Below, piece after piece: positions 34,442 to 42,632 of a stretch of 55,519 nucleotides of DNA. A program made the translations under genes and the position numbers. The stretch is from Azohydromonas aeria (GTDB lineage: Bacteria > Pseudomonadota > Gammaproteobacteria > Burkholderiales > Burkholderiaceae_C): positions 1 to 55,519 of the forward strand of contig NZ_VIDQ01000048.1 of the NCBI RefSeq assembly GCF_009760915.1, given 5' to 3'. Position 1 is the first letter of the stretch. The number at the start of each line of letters is the position of its first letter. Under the pieces are notes generated by a model. That model did not search any database, had not been told where the DNA came from, and saw only the letters and a list, made by a program, of their open reading frames with translations.

Positions 34442-35200
34442 ATGACACGCATGCCTGGCTTTCAGCCAGGGCTCGCGCTGTGCGCGGCCCTGGCTTTTTG
34501 CTTTTCACCCGTGCCGGCGGCGCATGCCGGCGACCGGCCCTACCTCGTGCTGGGCAGCGCCGCCCTGGAGGACGACGCGGCCGCCTGGAGCCTGGGCGGG
34601 CGCTGGCTGCGCAGCGGCGCGGCCAACGCGCTGCAGCTCGGCCTGGAGTACGGCTTCACGCGCGCGACCTCGCTGGAGCTGGAGTGGAGCGCCGAGCGCC
34701 CCGGCGGCGGCGAGCGCAGCGAGCGCGAGGCCGAGCTGGAGCTCAAGCACGTCTTCAACGACATCGCGCGCGACGGCTTCGGGCTGGGACTGAGCATGTC
34801 GCTGGGACTCGACCGCGCGCGGGCGGAAGGTGGCGATGACGATGCGGGCGCAACCGCCGGGCCACGCCGCGCGCGCCGCGGCGCGCTGGTGCAGCTGCTG
34901 GGCAGCATGCCGCTGTCGCAGGCGCAGGAGGGGCAGGCGCACGCGAACCTGGGCTGGCAGCGCCGGCCCTTCGGCGGCGGCCAGGGTTTCGTCGCCCTGG
35001 GCCTGGAGCGGCCGCTGCAGGGCCGCACCTGGGGCTTCGGCGAAGTGGTTTACCAGCCGGGGCAGCACCTGCTGCACGCCGGCATCCGCCACTGGCTGCG
35101 CCGCGACCGGCTGGCGCTGGACGTGAGCGTGCAGCGCCAGCAGGGTGAGGGCGGGTGGAGGAACGGGGTGGTGATCGGGGTGGTAGCGTACGACCTGTAG
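34442..35200 (+). CDS. Outer-membrane beta-barrel-like protein of unknown function
   Basis: 252 residues with signal peptide LALCAALAFCFSPVPAAHA. The mature part alternates short amphipathic strands (ALQLGLEYGFTRATSLELEWSAE, EAELELKHVFNDIARDGFGLGLSMSLGL, HLLHAGIRHWLRRDRLALDVSVQRQ) and ends in YDL, consistent with a small outer-membrane barrel. It starts 42 bases after the dehydrogenase stop with no terminator between, so it is probably co-expressed with it. It converges with the Bug receptor gene. No specific family recognised. Confidence 0.7.
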   Translation: MTRMPGFQPGLALCAALAFCFSPVPAAHAGDRPYLVLGSAALEDDAAAWSLGGRWLRSGAANALQLGLEYGFTRATSLELEWSAERPGGGERSEREAELELKHVFNDIARDGFGLGLSMSLGLDRARAEGGDDDAGATAGPRRARRGALVQLLGSMPLSQAQEGQAHANLGWQRRPFGGGQGFVALGLERPLQGRTWGFGEVVYQPGQHLLHAGIRHWLRRDRLALDVSVQRQQGEGGWRNGVVIGVVAYDL

Positions 35201-35210
35201 GGCCCGAGGC

Positions 35211-36224
35211 TCAGCTCCCCCTCGCCGCCAGCCCCATCCTCTCCACCGCGCGCCGCTCCGCGGCATAGGTCTCGCGCATGCTGCGCCCGTACTCCTCGGG
35301 GCCCAGGTAGGCCAGCTCCTGGTCGTACTTGGCCAGCTCGGCCACGTGCTGCGGGTCGTACATCGCCGCCTTGAAGGCGTCGTGCAGCACCGTGACCACC
35401 GCCTTGGGCAGGCCGCGCGGGCCGGCCAGGCCGTAGGGCGAAGTGGCCACGATGCCGTGGCCCAGCTCCTTGAGCGTGGGCGCGCTGGGCCAGCGCTTCG
35501 TGCGGTGCTCGCCGAAGGTCGCCAGCAGCCGCAGCTGCCCGTTGTCCACGAAGGGGCCGAAGCCGTTGGAGGTCACGCCGGCCATGACCTGGCCGGAGGC
35601 CACGGCCAGCATCTGCTGCGACACGCCCTTGAAAGGCACGTGCACCCATGCCGTGTTGCGCCGGCCGAAGAGCTCGTCCATCACCAGGTGCGGCGTGGTG
35701 CCGATGCCGTTGGTCGCCACCGTCACCTCGCCCGGGTGCGCCTGCGCCCAGGCGAACAGCTCCTCCAGCGTGCGGAACGGGCTGCCCGCCGGCACCACGA
35801 TGCCGAAGGTCACGCCGCTGACCTGGATGATCGGCGTGGTGTCGCGGATCGGGTCCCACAGCACCTTCTGCACCCACGGCGCGCGGAACACCGGCTGCGG
35901 CAGCTGCGCGATGGTGTAGCCGTCGGGCGCGGCCTGCTGCAGCACCGGCATGGCCAGCGTGCCGCCGGCGCCGCCGCGGTTCTCGATCAGCACCTTCTGC
36001 CCCAGGTGGCGCGCGGCCAGCTCGGCCAGCAGCCGCATGGTCAGATCGGTGGCGCCGCCCGCGGCCCAGGGCACCCACAGCGTTACCGCGCGGCTCGGGA
36101 AGCGGTCGCCGGGCTGGGCCAGCACGGCCGCGCTGGCCGTGCCGGCCATGGGCGCCAGCAGCGTGCCGGCGATGCGCCGCAGCGCGCCGCGGCGCGCCGT
36201 GAGGTCGTTGGGATTCATTGCCAT
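35211..36224 (-). CDS. Bug/TctC-type periplasmic solute receptor
   Basis: 337 residues. A signal peptide (RRIAGTLLAPMAGTASAAVLAQ) precedes the TctC-type fold: FPSRAVTLWVPWAAGGATDLTMRLLAEL, NRGGAGGTLAMPVLQQAAPDGYT, VHVPFKGVSQQMLAVASGQVMAG and GLAGPRGLPKAVVTVLHDAF. These motifs define the Bug family, expanded in Burkholderiales. No TctA/TctB membrane partners are nearby, so it is an orphan receptor. The start at 36224 has GGAG 8 bases upstream and overlaps the lipoprotein gene by 10 bases; 36218 would give an ATGA overlap. It is the last gene of the long PQQ-associated operon. Confidence 0.88.
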   Translation of the reverse strand: MAMNPNDLTARRGALRRIAGTLLAPMAGTASAAVLAQPGDRFPSRAVTLWVPWAAGGATDLTMRLLAELAARHLGQKVLIENRGGAGGTLAMPVLQQAAPDGYTIAQLPQPVFRAPWVQKVLWDPIRDTTPIIQVSGVTFGIVVPAGSPFRTLEELFAWAQAHPGEVTVATNGIGTTPHLVMDELFGRRNTAWVHVPFKGVSQQMLAVASGQVMAGVTSNGFGPFVDNGQLRLLATFGEHRTKRWPSAPTLKELGHGIVATSPYGLAGPRGLPKAVVTVLHDAFKAAMYDPQHVAELAKYDQELAYLGPEEYGRSMRETYAAERRAVERMGLAARGS

Positions 36225-36934
36225 GACAACAGCTCCATGGTCACGGTGCCGCCCAGCAGCATGGGCGAGCCCGCAGCTTCCTCGCGTTTCATCTTCACCA
36301 GCCCGACGCCCGGGCAGTACCACTCGGTGGTGACCAGGGGCACGTCCTTCCAGCCCGCCACCGGGTCGGCGAACAGCCGCAAATCGGCCTTGCCCTGCAC
36401 GCGCAGGCAGCCCTCGAAGCGCCCGGCGCGGGTCTCGACCGCCTCGCCGGTGGCCTCGATCACGTAGTTCATCGGCACCGGCGGCGCGCTGTGGCGCACC
36501 TCGGCCGGAAAGCCCTGGCGCCGCGTCAGCAGGTACGTGATGGTCGGCGCCGACCAGGTGGTGCCCACCGCCAGCGGCGCCTTGAGCACGTAGCGCCGGG
36601 CCGCGTCGGCTTCAGGCTCGGCCTGCGCCATGGAGCGGCTGGCCACGCGGTACACGCCGCTGTCGTCCATGCGCAGCCAGTAGTCCATGCCCGCGTCGCT
36701 GCGGCGCACGTAGGCCTTGCCGTCGGCCAGCGAGTCGTCGGCACCCAGCGTCTCGAAGCGGCGCGTCTCGCGCTCCACGCGCTGGTCCTCCCAGTCGGTG
36801 CGCACCTCGTAAGTCCAGCGGTGCCCGGACTCCAGCGGGAACAGCTCGGCGCCCGGCGCCTTCGAGCCGCAGCCGGACAGCAGCAGCAGCGCGCCCGCCA
36901 GCGCCGCCGCAATCGGTAGAGGTTGCGAGCGCAT
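36215..36934 (-). CDS. Lipoprotein of unknown function in the PQQ operon
   Basis: 239 residues with lipobox LSGC (PIAAALAGALLLLSGCGSK). The mature protein is beta-rich: FPLESGHRWTYEVRTDWEDQ, AYVRRSDAGMDYWLRMDDSGVYRVASRSM, VGTTWSAPTITYL, FEGCLRVQGKADL, TTEWYCPGVGLVKMKREE. This resembles lipocalin-like or LolA-like open barrels found as surface or periplasmic lipoproteins, but I cannot assign a family. It is coupled by TGATG to the preceding small membrane protein, and its place behind ExbB/ExbD-like genes suggests it is the periplasmic partner of that module. Confidence 0.72.
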   Translation of the reverse strand: MRSQPLPIAAALAGALLLLSGCGSKAPGAELFPLESGHRWTYEVRTDWEDQRVERETRRFETLGADDSLADGKAYVRRSDAGMDYWLRMDDSGVYRVASRSMAQAEPEADAARRYVLKAPLAVGTTWSAPTITYLLTRRQGFPAEVRHSAPPVPMNYVIEATGEAVETRAGRFEGCLRVQGKADLRLFADPVAGWKDVPLVTTEWYCPGVGLVKMKREEAAGSPMLLGGTVTMELLSWQ

Positions 36935-37428
36935 CACTTCTCCGGCAGCTGCGGCGCGGGCAGGTCGCGGATGGAGATGCGCTGCTCGTCGCTGCCCGGG
37001 CGCAGCCACGACACGCCGCCCTTGCCCGCGCGCGGCTCGGCGGTGCCGACCTGGCTCACGCCCTGGCGCACCTTCTTCATGCCCTCGTCGAGCAGCGCGT
37101 GCAGGTCCTTCGCGTAGGGCAGCTTGTAGGCGCGCGGCTGGCGCGCGGGCTTGCCGTTCTCCAGCGCGTTGACCCAGACGTAGAGCGCGCCGGGGTTGCC
37201 CTTGTTGGGCTCCTCAATGACGGCGGCCAGCAGCACGAACTTCTCCGGCAGCGGGTCGGCGTTGGGCCAGCCCGCCAGCCCGTGCGCGGTGTCGTCGGCG
37301 AAGAAGTAGAAGACGGTCACGCCCACGACCAGCAGGCCCTTGAGCCAGGCCGGCCAGCGCGACCACACCAGCGCCAGCGCGCACAGCAGCACCAGCACCG
37401 CCAGGGAAAGGATGAGGGCGAGGGTCAT
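36934..37428 (-). CDS. Small membrane protein in the ExbBD-like module
   Basis: 164 residues. Two hydrophobic stretches at the N-terminus (LALILSLAVLVLLCALALVW and WLKGLLVVGVTVFYFFA) anchor a polar domain of about 110 residues (GKPARQPRAYKLPYAKDLHALLDEGMKKVRQG). The domain has no recognised family. Its ATG lies in an ATGA overlap with the ExbD-like gene and its TGA in a TGATG overlap with the lipoprotein gene, so all are made together. The orientation of the polar domain cannot be told by eye; if periplasmic it could be an effector of the ExbB/ExbD-like complex. Confidence 0.7.
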   Translation of the reverse strand: MTLALILSLAVLVLLCALALVWSRWPAWLKGLLVVGVTVFYFFADDTAHGLAGWPNADPLPEKFVLLAAVIEEPNKGNPGALYVWVNALENGKPARQPRAYKLPYAKDLHALLDEGMKKVRQGVSQVGTAEPRAGKGGVSWLRPGSDEQRISIRDLPAPQLPEK

Positions 37429-38030
37429 AGCCGTTGCACCAGGGATTTGGGGAGCGTGTTGACGTTGGCGACGTTGCCGTCGGGCAGCACCGTGAAACGG
37501 ACGGCCGTGGCCTCGTCGCCCTTGCGGGCCAGCGTGACCTGTCCGTAGAACACCACGTCGGCGCGGGGATTGACCTTGATGACGGAGACGGTGACCTCCA
37601 CCGGCTTGCCGTTCTTGGTCTCGTAGTAGCTGACGTTGACGGTGAACTCGCCCGGCGCGATGCCGCGCAGCGTCACCACCTCCTGGTTCAGCGGGTTCAC
37701 CACCTGCTTGCCGTTGATGATGACGACGTCGTTGGACAGGCCGCGGTCGTCGCGGTCCAGGTGCATCAGCCCGGCCTCGCGGGCGCGGAACCACACCAGC
37801 TCGCCGGCCGGGTCCTGCACCCAGGTGTCGATGTCGTTGGGGTCCATGTCCGGCCAGGACACGTTGATGATGTATTCCGCCTTGGCCGGGATGTCGCCGG
37901 CCTTGAGCGCCTTCGGGTTCATCGCCAGCAGCGCCACGATGAAGCAGAAGACGAAGGCGATGAGCATGTTGAACAACATGTCATAGAACGGATCGACCTC
38001 CGCCTCGCGGGCCGTGCGGCGCCGGCGCAT
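37425..38030 (-). CDS. ExbD/TolR-like protein with large periplasmic beta domain
   Basis: 201 residues. A short basic N-terminus is followed by DPFYDMLFNMLIAFVFCFIVALL, matching the single helix of ExbD/TolR with the membrane-embedded proton-carrying Asp (D17 here; the family pattern is PLIDVMLVLLIIF). The periplasmic part is not the usual ExbD domain. It is a beta-sandwich-like region (IINVSWPDMDPNDIDTWVQDP, GLMHLDRDDRGLSND, EFTVNVSYYETKNGKPVEVTVSVI) with an Asp-rich loop that may bind a metal. Together with the ExbB-like protein it would form a proton-driven motor unit. It is in an operon with PQQ-associated ABC genes. Confidence 0.82.
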   Translation of the reverse strand: MRRRRTAREAEVDPFYDMLFNMLIAFVFCFIVALLAMNPKALKAGDIPAKAEYIINVSWPDMDPNDIDTWVQDPAGELVWFRAREAGLMHLDRDDRGLSNDVVIINGKQVVNPLNQEVVTLRGIAPGEFTVNVSYYETKNGKPVEVTVSVIKVNPRADVVFYGQVTLARKGDEATAVRFTVLPDGNVANVNTLPKSLVQRL

Positions 38031-38037
38031 GGCCGCC

Positions 38038-38742
38038 TCACCCGCGCGCCGCGGCGTCCGCGGCGTCCTGTGCCAGGCCCGCGCGCTGGATGTCGGCCAC
38101 CAGCGCGTCGGCATAGCGGTCCAGCCGCGTGAGCTGCAGGCCCAGCAGGATGTTGCCCACCAGGCCGACCATGGTCGTCAGCAGCGCCACGCCCAGGCCC
38201 GTGGTGAGCTGGCGCAGCAGGTCCTGCGACTGCGCCGCGTCGAAGTTCTGCAGCTTGCCGATCTGCAGCGCCAGGATCGAGAAGCCGATCACCTTGCCCA
38301 GCAGCCCCAGCTTGAGCTGGATGCCGTTGACCCACCACGCCGTGCCGTGCGGCCCGTGCGTGCGCTCCAGCAGCAGGTCCATCGGCGCGCCCGAGTCCTG
38401 CGGCCGGGCGCGCAGCGCGCGCAGGTACTCCGCGGCCCAGCCGCCCCCGGAGGTGCCCAGCAGCAGCGCCGCGCGCTCGCGCTGCAGCGCGCGCGTGCGC
38501 GTGCCGCACCACAGCGTGGCGGTGAAGAAGATGACGATGATCACCAGCGTCAGCCCCGTCGGGTCGGCCGACAGCAGCAGCGCCCACACGCCGCGCACGC
38601 CCAGCAGCCAGGTGGCGAAGGCCAGCAGCCCGGCCAGGGCCAGCCATTCGAAGGCGATGGGCTCGATCGGCGCCGCATCGGTGCGCGCGTGGCCATGGCC
38701 GCGCTGCGGCCGGATGGAAGGCAGCAGGGACAGCAGCTTCAT
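38038..38742 (-). CDS. MotA/TolQ/ExbB proton-channel family protein
   Basis: 234 residues with three or four membrane helices: IAFEWLALAGLLAFATWLLGV, LTLVIIVIFFTATLW, and two after residue 150. The signature of the family is GLLGKVIGFSILALQI followed by LTTGLGVALLTTMVGLVGNILLGLQLTRLDRYADALV, which matches the pore helices of ExbB/TolQ/MotA. The cytoplasmic loop is about 70 residues. The ExbD-like partner gene follows after 7 bases. No tonB, pal, tolB or flagellar gene is linked, so the usual roles are not indicated. Confidence 0.85.
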   Translation of the reverse strand: MKLLSLLPSIRPQRGHGHARTDAAPIEPIAFEWLALAGLLAFATWLLGVRGVWALLLSADPTGLTLVIIVIFFTATLWCGTRTRALQRERAALLLGTSGGGWAAEYLRALRARPQDSGAPMDLLLERTHGPHGTAWWVNGIQLKLGLLGKVIGFSILALQIGKLQNFDAAQSQDLLRQLTTGLGVALLTTMVGLVGNILLGLQLTRLDRYADALVADIQRAGLAQDAADAAARG

Positions 38743-38752
38743 CGCGCCCCCC

Positions 38753-39595
38753 TCAGCCGCGCTTGGTCAGCTGGCCGAAGCCGCGCTGCGGGTCGTAGCC
38801 CCAGCTCGCCACCGCGAAGCACACCACCAGCGTGCCCAGCACGATCCAGGGCGAGATGCCCGGGTCCTTGCCGTAGAGCGCGAAGCGCATCCACTCCACC
38901 GCGTGCGTGAACGGGTTGAAGCGGGCGATCTGGTAGACCCAGTTCGCGCCCGACTCCTCCAGCTTCCACAGCGGGTACAGCGCCGTGGACATGAAGTACA
39001 TGGGGAAGATGACGAAGTTCATCGTCCCGGCGAAGTTCTCCAGCTGCTTGATGTGCACCGACAGCAGCAGCCCCAGGGCGCCCAGCATGAGCGCGCCGCA
39101 CACCGCCGCCAGCAGCACCGCGGGCAGGTGCTCCAGCACCGGCAGCTCGGTGCCCAGCAGCGCGGCCACGACCACGAAGGCCGCGGCCTGCGCCAGCGAC
39201 AGCACGGCCGTGGCCGTGAGCTTCGACAGCAGGATCCACGGCCGCGGCAGCGGGGCGGTGAGCAGCAGCCGCATCAGGCCCATTTCCCGGTCGTAGACCA
39301 TGGCGAGGCTGGACTGCATGCCGTTGAACAGCAGCACCATGCCCACCAGCCCCGGCGCGATGTAGACGTCGTAGGGGATGTAGCTGTCGTAGGGCTCGAC
39401 GATGGCCACGCCGAACACGTTGCGAAAGCCCGCGGCGAACACCGCCAGCCACAGCAGCGGCCGCACCAGCGCCGACACCAGCCGCCCGGACTGGCGCGAG
39501 AACTTCAGCAGCTCGCGCCAGACGATGGCCTGCATGGCCATCAGCGCGTGGGCGACGGCGCCCAGGCGCTCGCGCCCGGCCGAAGTAGTGGTCAC
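38753..39595 (-). CDS. pedC: ABC-2 type permease of the PQQ alcohol dehydrogenase system
   Basis: 280 residues with six membrane helices of the ABC-2 type (IVWRELLKFSRQSGRLVSALVRPLLWLAVFAAGF at the start; MVYDREMGLMRLLLTAPLPRPWILLSKL). The size and sequence match the PedC-type permease associated with PQQ alcohol dehydrogenases. In Pseudomonas putida the PedA1A2BC system is needed for lanthanide-dependent growth (established knowledge); the transported species is unsettled. Start GTG at 39595 in a GTGA overlap with the binding-protein stop; a later ATG (MAMQ) is possible. Confidence 0.88.
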   Translation of the reverse strand: MTTTSAGRERLGAVAHALMAMQAIVWRELLKFSRQSGRLVSALVRPLLWLAVFAAGFRNVFGVAIVEPYDSYIPYDVYIAPGLVGMVLLFNGMQSSLAMVYDREMGLMRLLLTAPLPRPWILLSKLTATAVLSLAQAAAFVVVAALLGTELPVLEHLPAVLLAAVCGALMLGALGLLLSVHIKQLENFAGTMNFVIFPMYFMSTALYPLWKLEESGANWVYQIARFNPFTHAVEWMRFALYGKDPGISPWIVLGTLVVCFAVASWGYDPQRGFGQLTKRG

Positions 39596-40767
39596 AGTCG
39601 GGCCTTGCACAGCTTCTCCGGGGCATCGGCACCGAGGGTGTCGAGCACGTTCTTCGGATGCAGCACGCCCTCGATGGGCGCGCTGGAGACGACGGCCTGG
39701 CCGTCGGTGAGCAGCAGCGGCTGGCGCAGCTGGCCGTCCCAGGGGCGGAAGCTCATCACCACGCCCTTGGAGCCGTCCACGCCGCCCTCGAACAGCGCCT
39801 TCTCGAACGCGGCCGCCTGGCCCTTGGGCGCCGCCACGGCCGCGGCCACCAGCGCCTTGCCGGCCATCCACGAGGCCCAGTCGGGCGCGGTCATGGGCCG
39901 GCCCGCCGCCTTCTGGAAGCGGCGCGCCACCTGCGGCGCGCCGAAGCGCTCGAACTGCGCATGCCAGGCCAGCGCCACCAGCCCCGCGTCGCCCACCACC
40001 GGGCGCGGCAGCGCGGTGCGGTAGGGCAGCGAGCGCGCGAACTCGCCGTCGCTGTCCACCACCCACACCACGTCGTAGCTGGCGCCGCCGGTGAGCAGCA
40101 GCGGGTTGGCCAGGTCGCGCTCGCGCGGGTCGGCCGAGAGCTTGAACGGCTTGCTCGCCACCAGCTTCAGCCCGTAGCGCTTGATCGCGGCCTGCGCCAC
40201 CGCGGCGCGCTCGGCGTCCCGCGGCGAGGGGCCCGTGAGCAGCAGCACCTGCGGCCACTTGCGCGCGGCCAGCGTCTGCGCCAGGGCGTCGGCGCGCATG
40301 CGCTCGCTGGGCGCCAGGTGCAACAGCTTTGCCTTGCAGTCCGCGCCGCGCAGGCGGTCGTCCGCGGCACCCAGGTTGAGCACCGGGCGCTGCACGGCGT
40401 CGGCCACGGCGATGGTGGCCGCCGCGTCCAGGTCGGTCAGCAGCACGGCGGCGCCGGCCTTCTCGGCCTTCTGCGCCGCGGCGCGCGCGGCCGCCGCATC
40501 CGCCACGGCCACGGTCTCCAGGGTCAGCGCGGTGCCGGCGGCTTCAAGCTCGAAGGCGGCTTCCTTGAGCGCGACGTTCAATCCGTCCTGCGCCGGGCCG
40601 CCGGGCTGGCCCAGGTAGGCGCGCTCCAGGCGGTCGCGCGCCAGGCGCGGGTCGTCGGCGCGCACGAGCAGCGTCACCTTGTAGGGCGCGGCCAGCGCGG
40701 CGCCGGCCGCGGCCAGCAGCGCCGCGGCGGCCAGGGGGCGCAACAGGGGAAGACGGCGGCGGCGCAT
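39592..40767 (-). CDS. pedB: PQQ-system ABC transporter substrate-binding protein
   Basis: 391 residues with a signal peptide ending AAGAALAA. The mature part has the Leu/Ile/Val-binding-protein-like type I fold: ALTLETVAVADAAAARAAAQ, AGAAVLLTDLDAAATIAVADAVQRPVLNLGA, QVLLLTGPSPRDAERA, YDVVWVVDSDGEFARSLPY. This matches the binding protein type that accompanies PQQ alcohol dehydrogenase ABC systems. The C-terminal PWDGQLRQPLLLTDGQAVVSSAPIEGVLHP is typical. It is translationally coupled on both sides (TGATG with the beta-propeller gene, GTGA with the permease gene). Confidence 0.85.
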   Translation of the reverse strand: MRRRRLPLLRPLAAAALLAAAGAALAAPYKVTLLVRADDPRLARDRLERAYLGQPGGPAQDGLNVALKEAAFELEAAGTALTLETVAVADAAAARAAAQKAEKAGAAVLLTDLDAAATIAVADAVQRPVLNLGAADDRLRGADCKAKLLHLAPSERMRADALAQTLAARKWPQVLLLTGPSPRDAERAAVAQAAIKRYGLKLVASKPFKLSADPRERDLANPLLLTGGASYDVVWVVDSDGEFARSLPYRTALPRPVVGDAGLVALAWHAQFERFGAPQVARRFQKAAGRPMTAPDWASWMAGKALVAAAVAAPKGQAAAFEKALFEGGVDGSKGVVMSFRPWDGQLRQPLLLTDGQAVVSSAPIEGVLHPKNVLDTLGADAPEKLCKARL

Positions 40768-41729
40768 CAGTCGAGCACCACGGCCATGTAGGGCACGCGG
40801 CCCACCGGCACGCTCTTGAGCGCCTTGGCCGTTGCGGTGTCGATGATCGTGACGTCGTCGCTCAGGCCGTTGCTCACCACCAGGCGGGTCTCGTCGGGGC
40901 TCAGCGCCACGTGCCAGGCGCGCTTGCCCACCAGCACCGTCTTGGTGAGCTGTCGGCTGGCCACGTCGATGACGCCGACGTGGTTGGCGCGGCCCATGGA
41001 GACGTAGGCCGTCTTGCCGTCGCGCGTCATGGCCAGGCCCACGGGCGTGATGTCCTCGGCGCGCGCGCCCTTGAGCGACAGCGCGATGGTGTGCGTCACC
41101 GCCAGGTCCTTGACCGAGATGACGCTGATGCTCGCGCCCAGCTCGTTGCTCACCCACAGCTGCGCGCCGTCGGGGGTGAACACCATGCGCCGCGGCCGCT
41201 TGCCGGCGGCGATGTTCTTCACCACCTTGCCCGTGGCGGTGTCCACCACGTGAACCATGTTGGCCACCTCGGAGGTGACGAACACCAGCTTGCCGTCGGG
41301 CGAGGTCTTCACCCCTTCGGGCTCCTTGCCCACGGGCACCGAGGCCAGCGTCTTGCCGCTGGCGGCGTCGATGGTCACGAGCGCGCCCTCGTCCTCGGCC
41401 GACACGTACAGCGCCTTGCCGTCCTTCGAGAAGTCGAAGGCCTCGGGCTCGTCGCCCAGCGACACGCGGGCCACCGACTTGCGGCTGGCCACGTCGATCA
41501 CGTCGGCCTGGCCGGACTCGCTGCAGGCCACGAACAGCCGCTTGCCGTCAGGTGCGAGCTGCATGTGGCGCGGGCGCTTGCAGGTGTTGACGACGCCGGC
41601 CACGGCCATCGTCTTGAGGTCCACCAGCGTGAGGGCGTGGTCCTTCTCGCTCGACACCCAGGCGGTCTGGGCCGAGGCCAGCCCGGCGCCCAGGGCCAGC
41701 AGGGCGGCGGTCAGCAGTCGCATCTTCAC
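40767..41729 (-). CDS. PQQ-catabolism-associated YVTN beta-propeller protein
   Basis: 320 residues; signal peptide LLTAALLALGAGLASAQ. Seven repeats of the type VDVASxK..A.V.LG.EPEAFDFSKDGKALYVS form a seven-bladed YVTN beta-propeller, so the protein is periplasmic. Such propellers are encoded with PQQ-ADH ABC genes (PedA2 type in P. putida). The metal- or ligand-binding role is unknown. Start is GTG at 41729 because AGGAG lies 8 bases upstream; an ATG six bases later is in frame. A 14-base perfect palindrome lies 16 bases upstream. Confidence 0.87.
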   Translation of the reverse strand: MKMRLLTAALLALGAGLASAQTAWVSSEKDHALTLVDLKTMAVAGVVNTCKRPRHMQLAPDGKRLFVACSESGQADVIDVASRKSVARVSLGDEPEAFDFSKDGKALYVSAEDEGALVTIDAASGKTLASVPVGKEPEGVKTSPDGKLVFVTSEVANMVHVVDTATGKVVKNIAAGKRPRRMVFTPDGAQLWVSNELGASISVISVKDLAVTHTIALSLKGARAEDITPVGLAMTRDGKTAYVSMGRANHVGVIDVASRQLTKTVLVGKRAWHVALSPDETRLVVSNGLSDDVTIIDTATAKALKSVPVGRVPYMAVVLD

Positions 41730-41744
41730 GTCTTTGTCTCCTGT

Positions 41745-41758
41745 GCCATTGCAATGGC
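41745..41758. promoter_or_regulatory. Perfect palindrome upstream of the beta-propeller gene
   Basis: GCCATTGCAATGGC is a perfect 14-base palindrome in the 126-base gap between the ABC ATPase stop and the beta-propeller start, next to its SD. This is the only large gap inside an otherwise overlapping operon, so it may be an internal regulatory site. Confidence 0.4.
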
Positions 41759-41855
41759 CTCGTTGGTGTCGTCGTGAGGCCGGGGGTTCCTGGCGGGCCG
41801 CCGGCCGCGGCCCTCGAATTGCAGAAAGTTGTCAGCGCATCGGTGCTTCAACGCC

Positions 41856-42632
41856 TCAGGCCGTGGCCTTGACGAAGGCTTCCTCCAGCGAGCCGCCGCC
41901 CAGCTGCGCCGTGACGGCATCGGGCGCGCCGTCGGCCAGCAGCACGCCCCGGTGCAGCACCAGCACGCGGTCGGCGGCCTGCGCCTCCTCGACCAGGTGC
42001 GTGGCCCACAGCACGGTGGAGCCGCGCTGCGCCACGTCGTCCTTGATGGCGGCGAGCAGGTCGCGCCGCGACTTCGGGTCCAGGCCGACGGTGGGCTCGT
42101 CCATCAGGATCAGCGCCGGGCGGTGCAGCAGCGCGCGCGCCAGCTCCACCTTGCGCCGGTTGCCGCCGGAGAGCTCGCGCACCGCGCGCTGCAGGTCCTT
42201 GGCGAGGCCGAAGGTCTCGGCCGCCGCCTCGATGCGCGTGCGCGCCAGCGCCGCGGGCAGGCCGTGCAACTGCGCGTGGAACTGCAGGTTGCGCCGCACG
42301 CTCAGGTCCAGGTCCAGCGACATCTGCTGGAACACCACGCCGATGCGCGCCAGCGCCTGGCGCGTCTGGCGCGCCAGCGACAGCCCATCGACCTCGACCT
42401 CGCCCGCGTCCGGCGCGAACAGCCCGGTGAGCAGCTGGAACAGCGTGGACTTGCCCGCGCCGTTGGGGCCCAGCAGTGCCACGAAGCTGCGCGGCGCCAG
42501 CGTCAGGTCCAGCGACTTCAGCGCCACGCGCTCGCCGTAGCGCTTGTGCAGCCCGGCCAGGCGCAGCCGCTGCGGGGTTGCGCCCGCGCCGGCGGCGGCG
42601 GTGTCGGGGGAAGATGCGGGCACGCTGCTCAA
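41856..42632 (-). CDS. ABC ATPase of the PQQ alcohol dehydrogenase system
   Basis: 258 residues. Motifs: Walker A GPNGAGKST, Q-loop VVFQQMSLDLDLS, signature LSGGNRRKVELARALL, Walker B LILMDEP and switch His in ATHLVEEAQ. It pairs with the ABC-2 permease three genes downstream (PedA1-like). The start is most likely TTG at 42632: it forms a TTGA overlap with the PqqB-like stop and has GGAG 8 bases upstream. A GTG at 42623 is the alternative. The first 20 residues are a Ser/Ala/Pro-rich leader. Confidence 0.88.
   Translation of the reverse strand: MSSVPASSPDTAAAGAGATPQRLRLAGLHKRYGERVALKSLDLTLAPRSFVALLGPNGAGKSTLFQLLTGLFAPDAGEVEVDGLSLARQTRQALARIGVVFQQMSLDLDLSVRRNLQFHAQLHGLPAALARTRIEAAAETFGLAKDLQRAVRELSGGNRRKVELARALLHRPALILMDEPTVGLDPKSRRDLLAAIKDDVAQRGSTVLWATHLVEEAQAADRVLVLHRGVLLADGAPDAVTAQLGGGSLEEAFVKATA

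Noticed and set aside
37425..38742. Zorya-type defence module, because of the MotA/ExbB and ExbD-like pair
   Set aside because: The second protein has no OmpA/peptidoglycan-binding domain and no helicase or nuclease gene follows; the operon context is PQQ metabolism.
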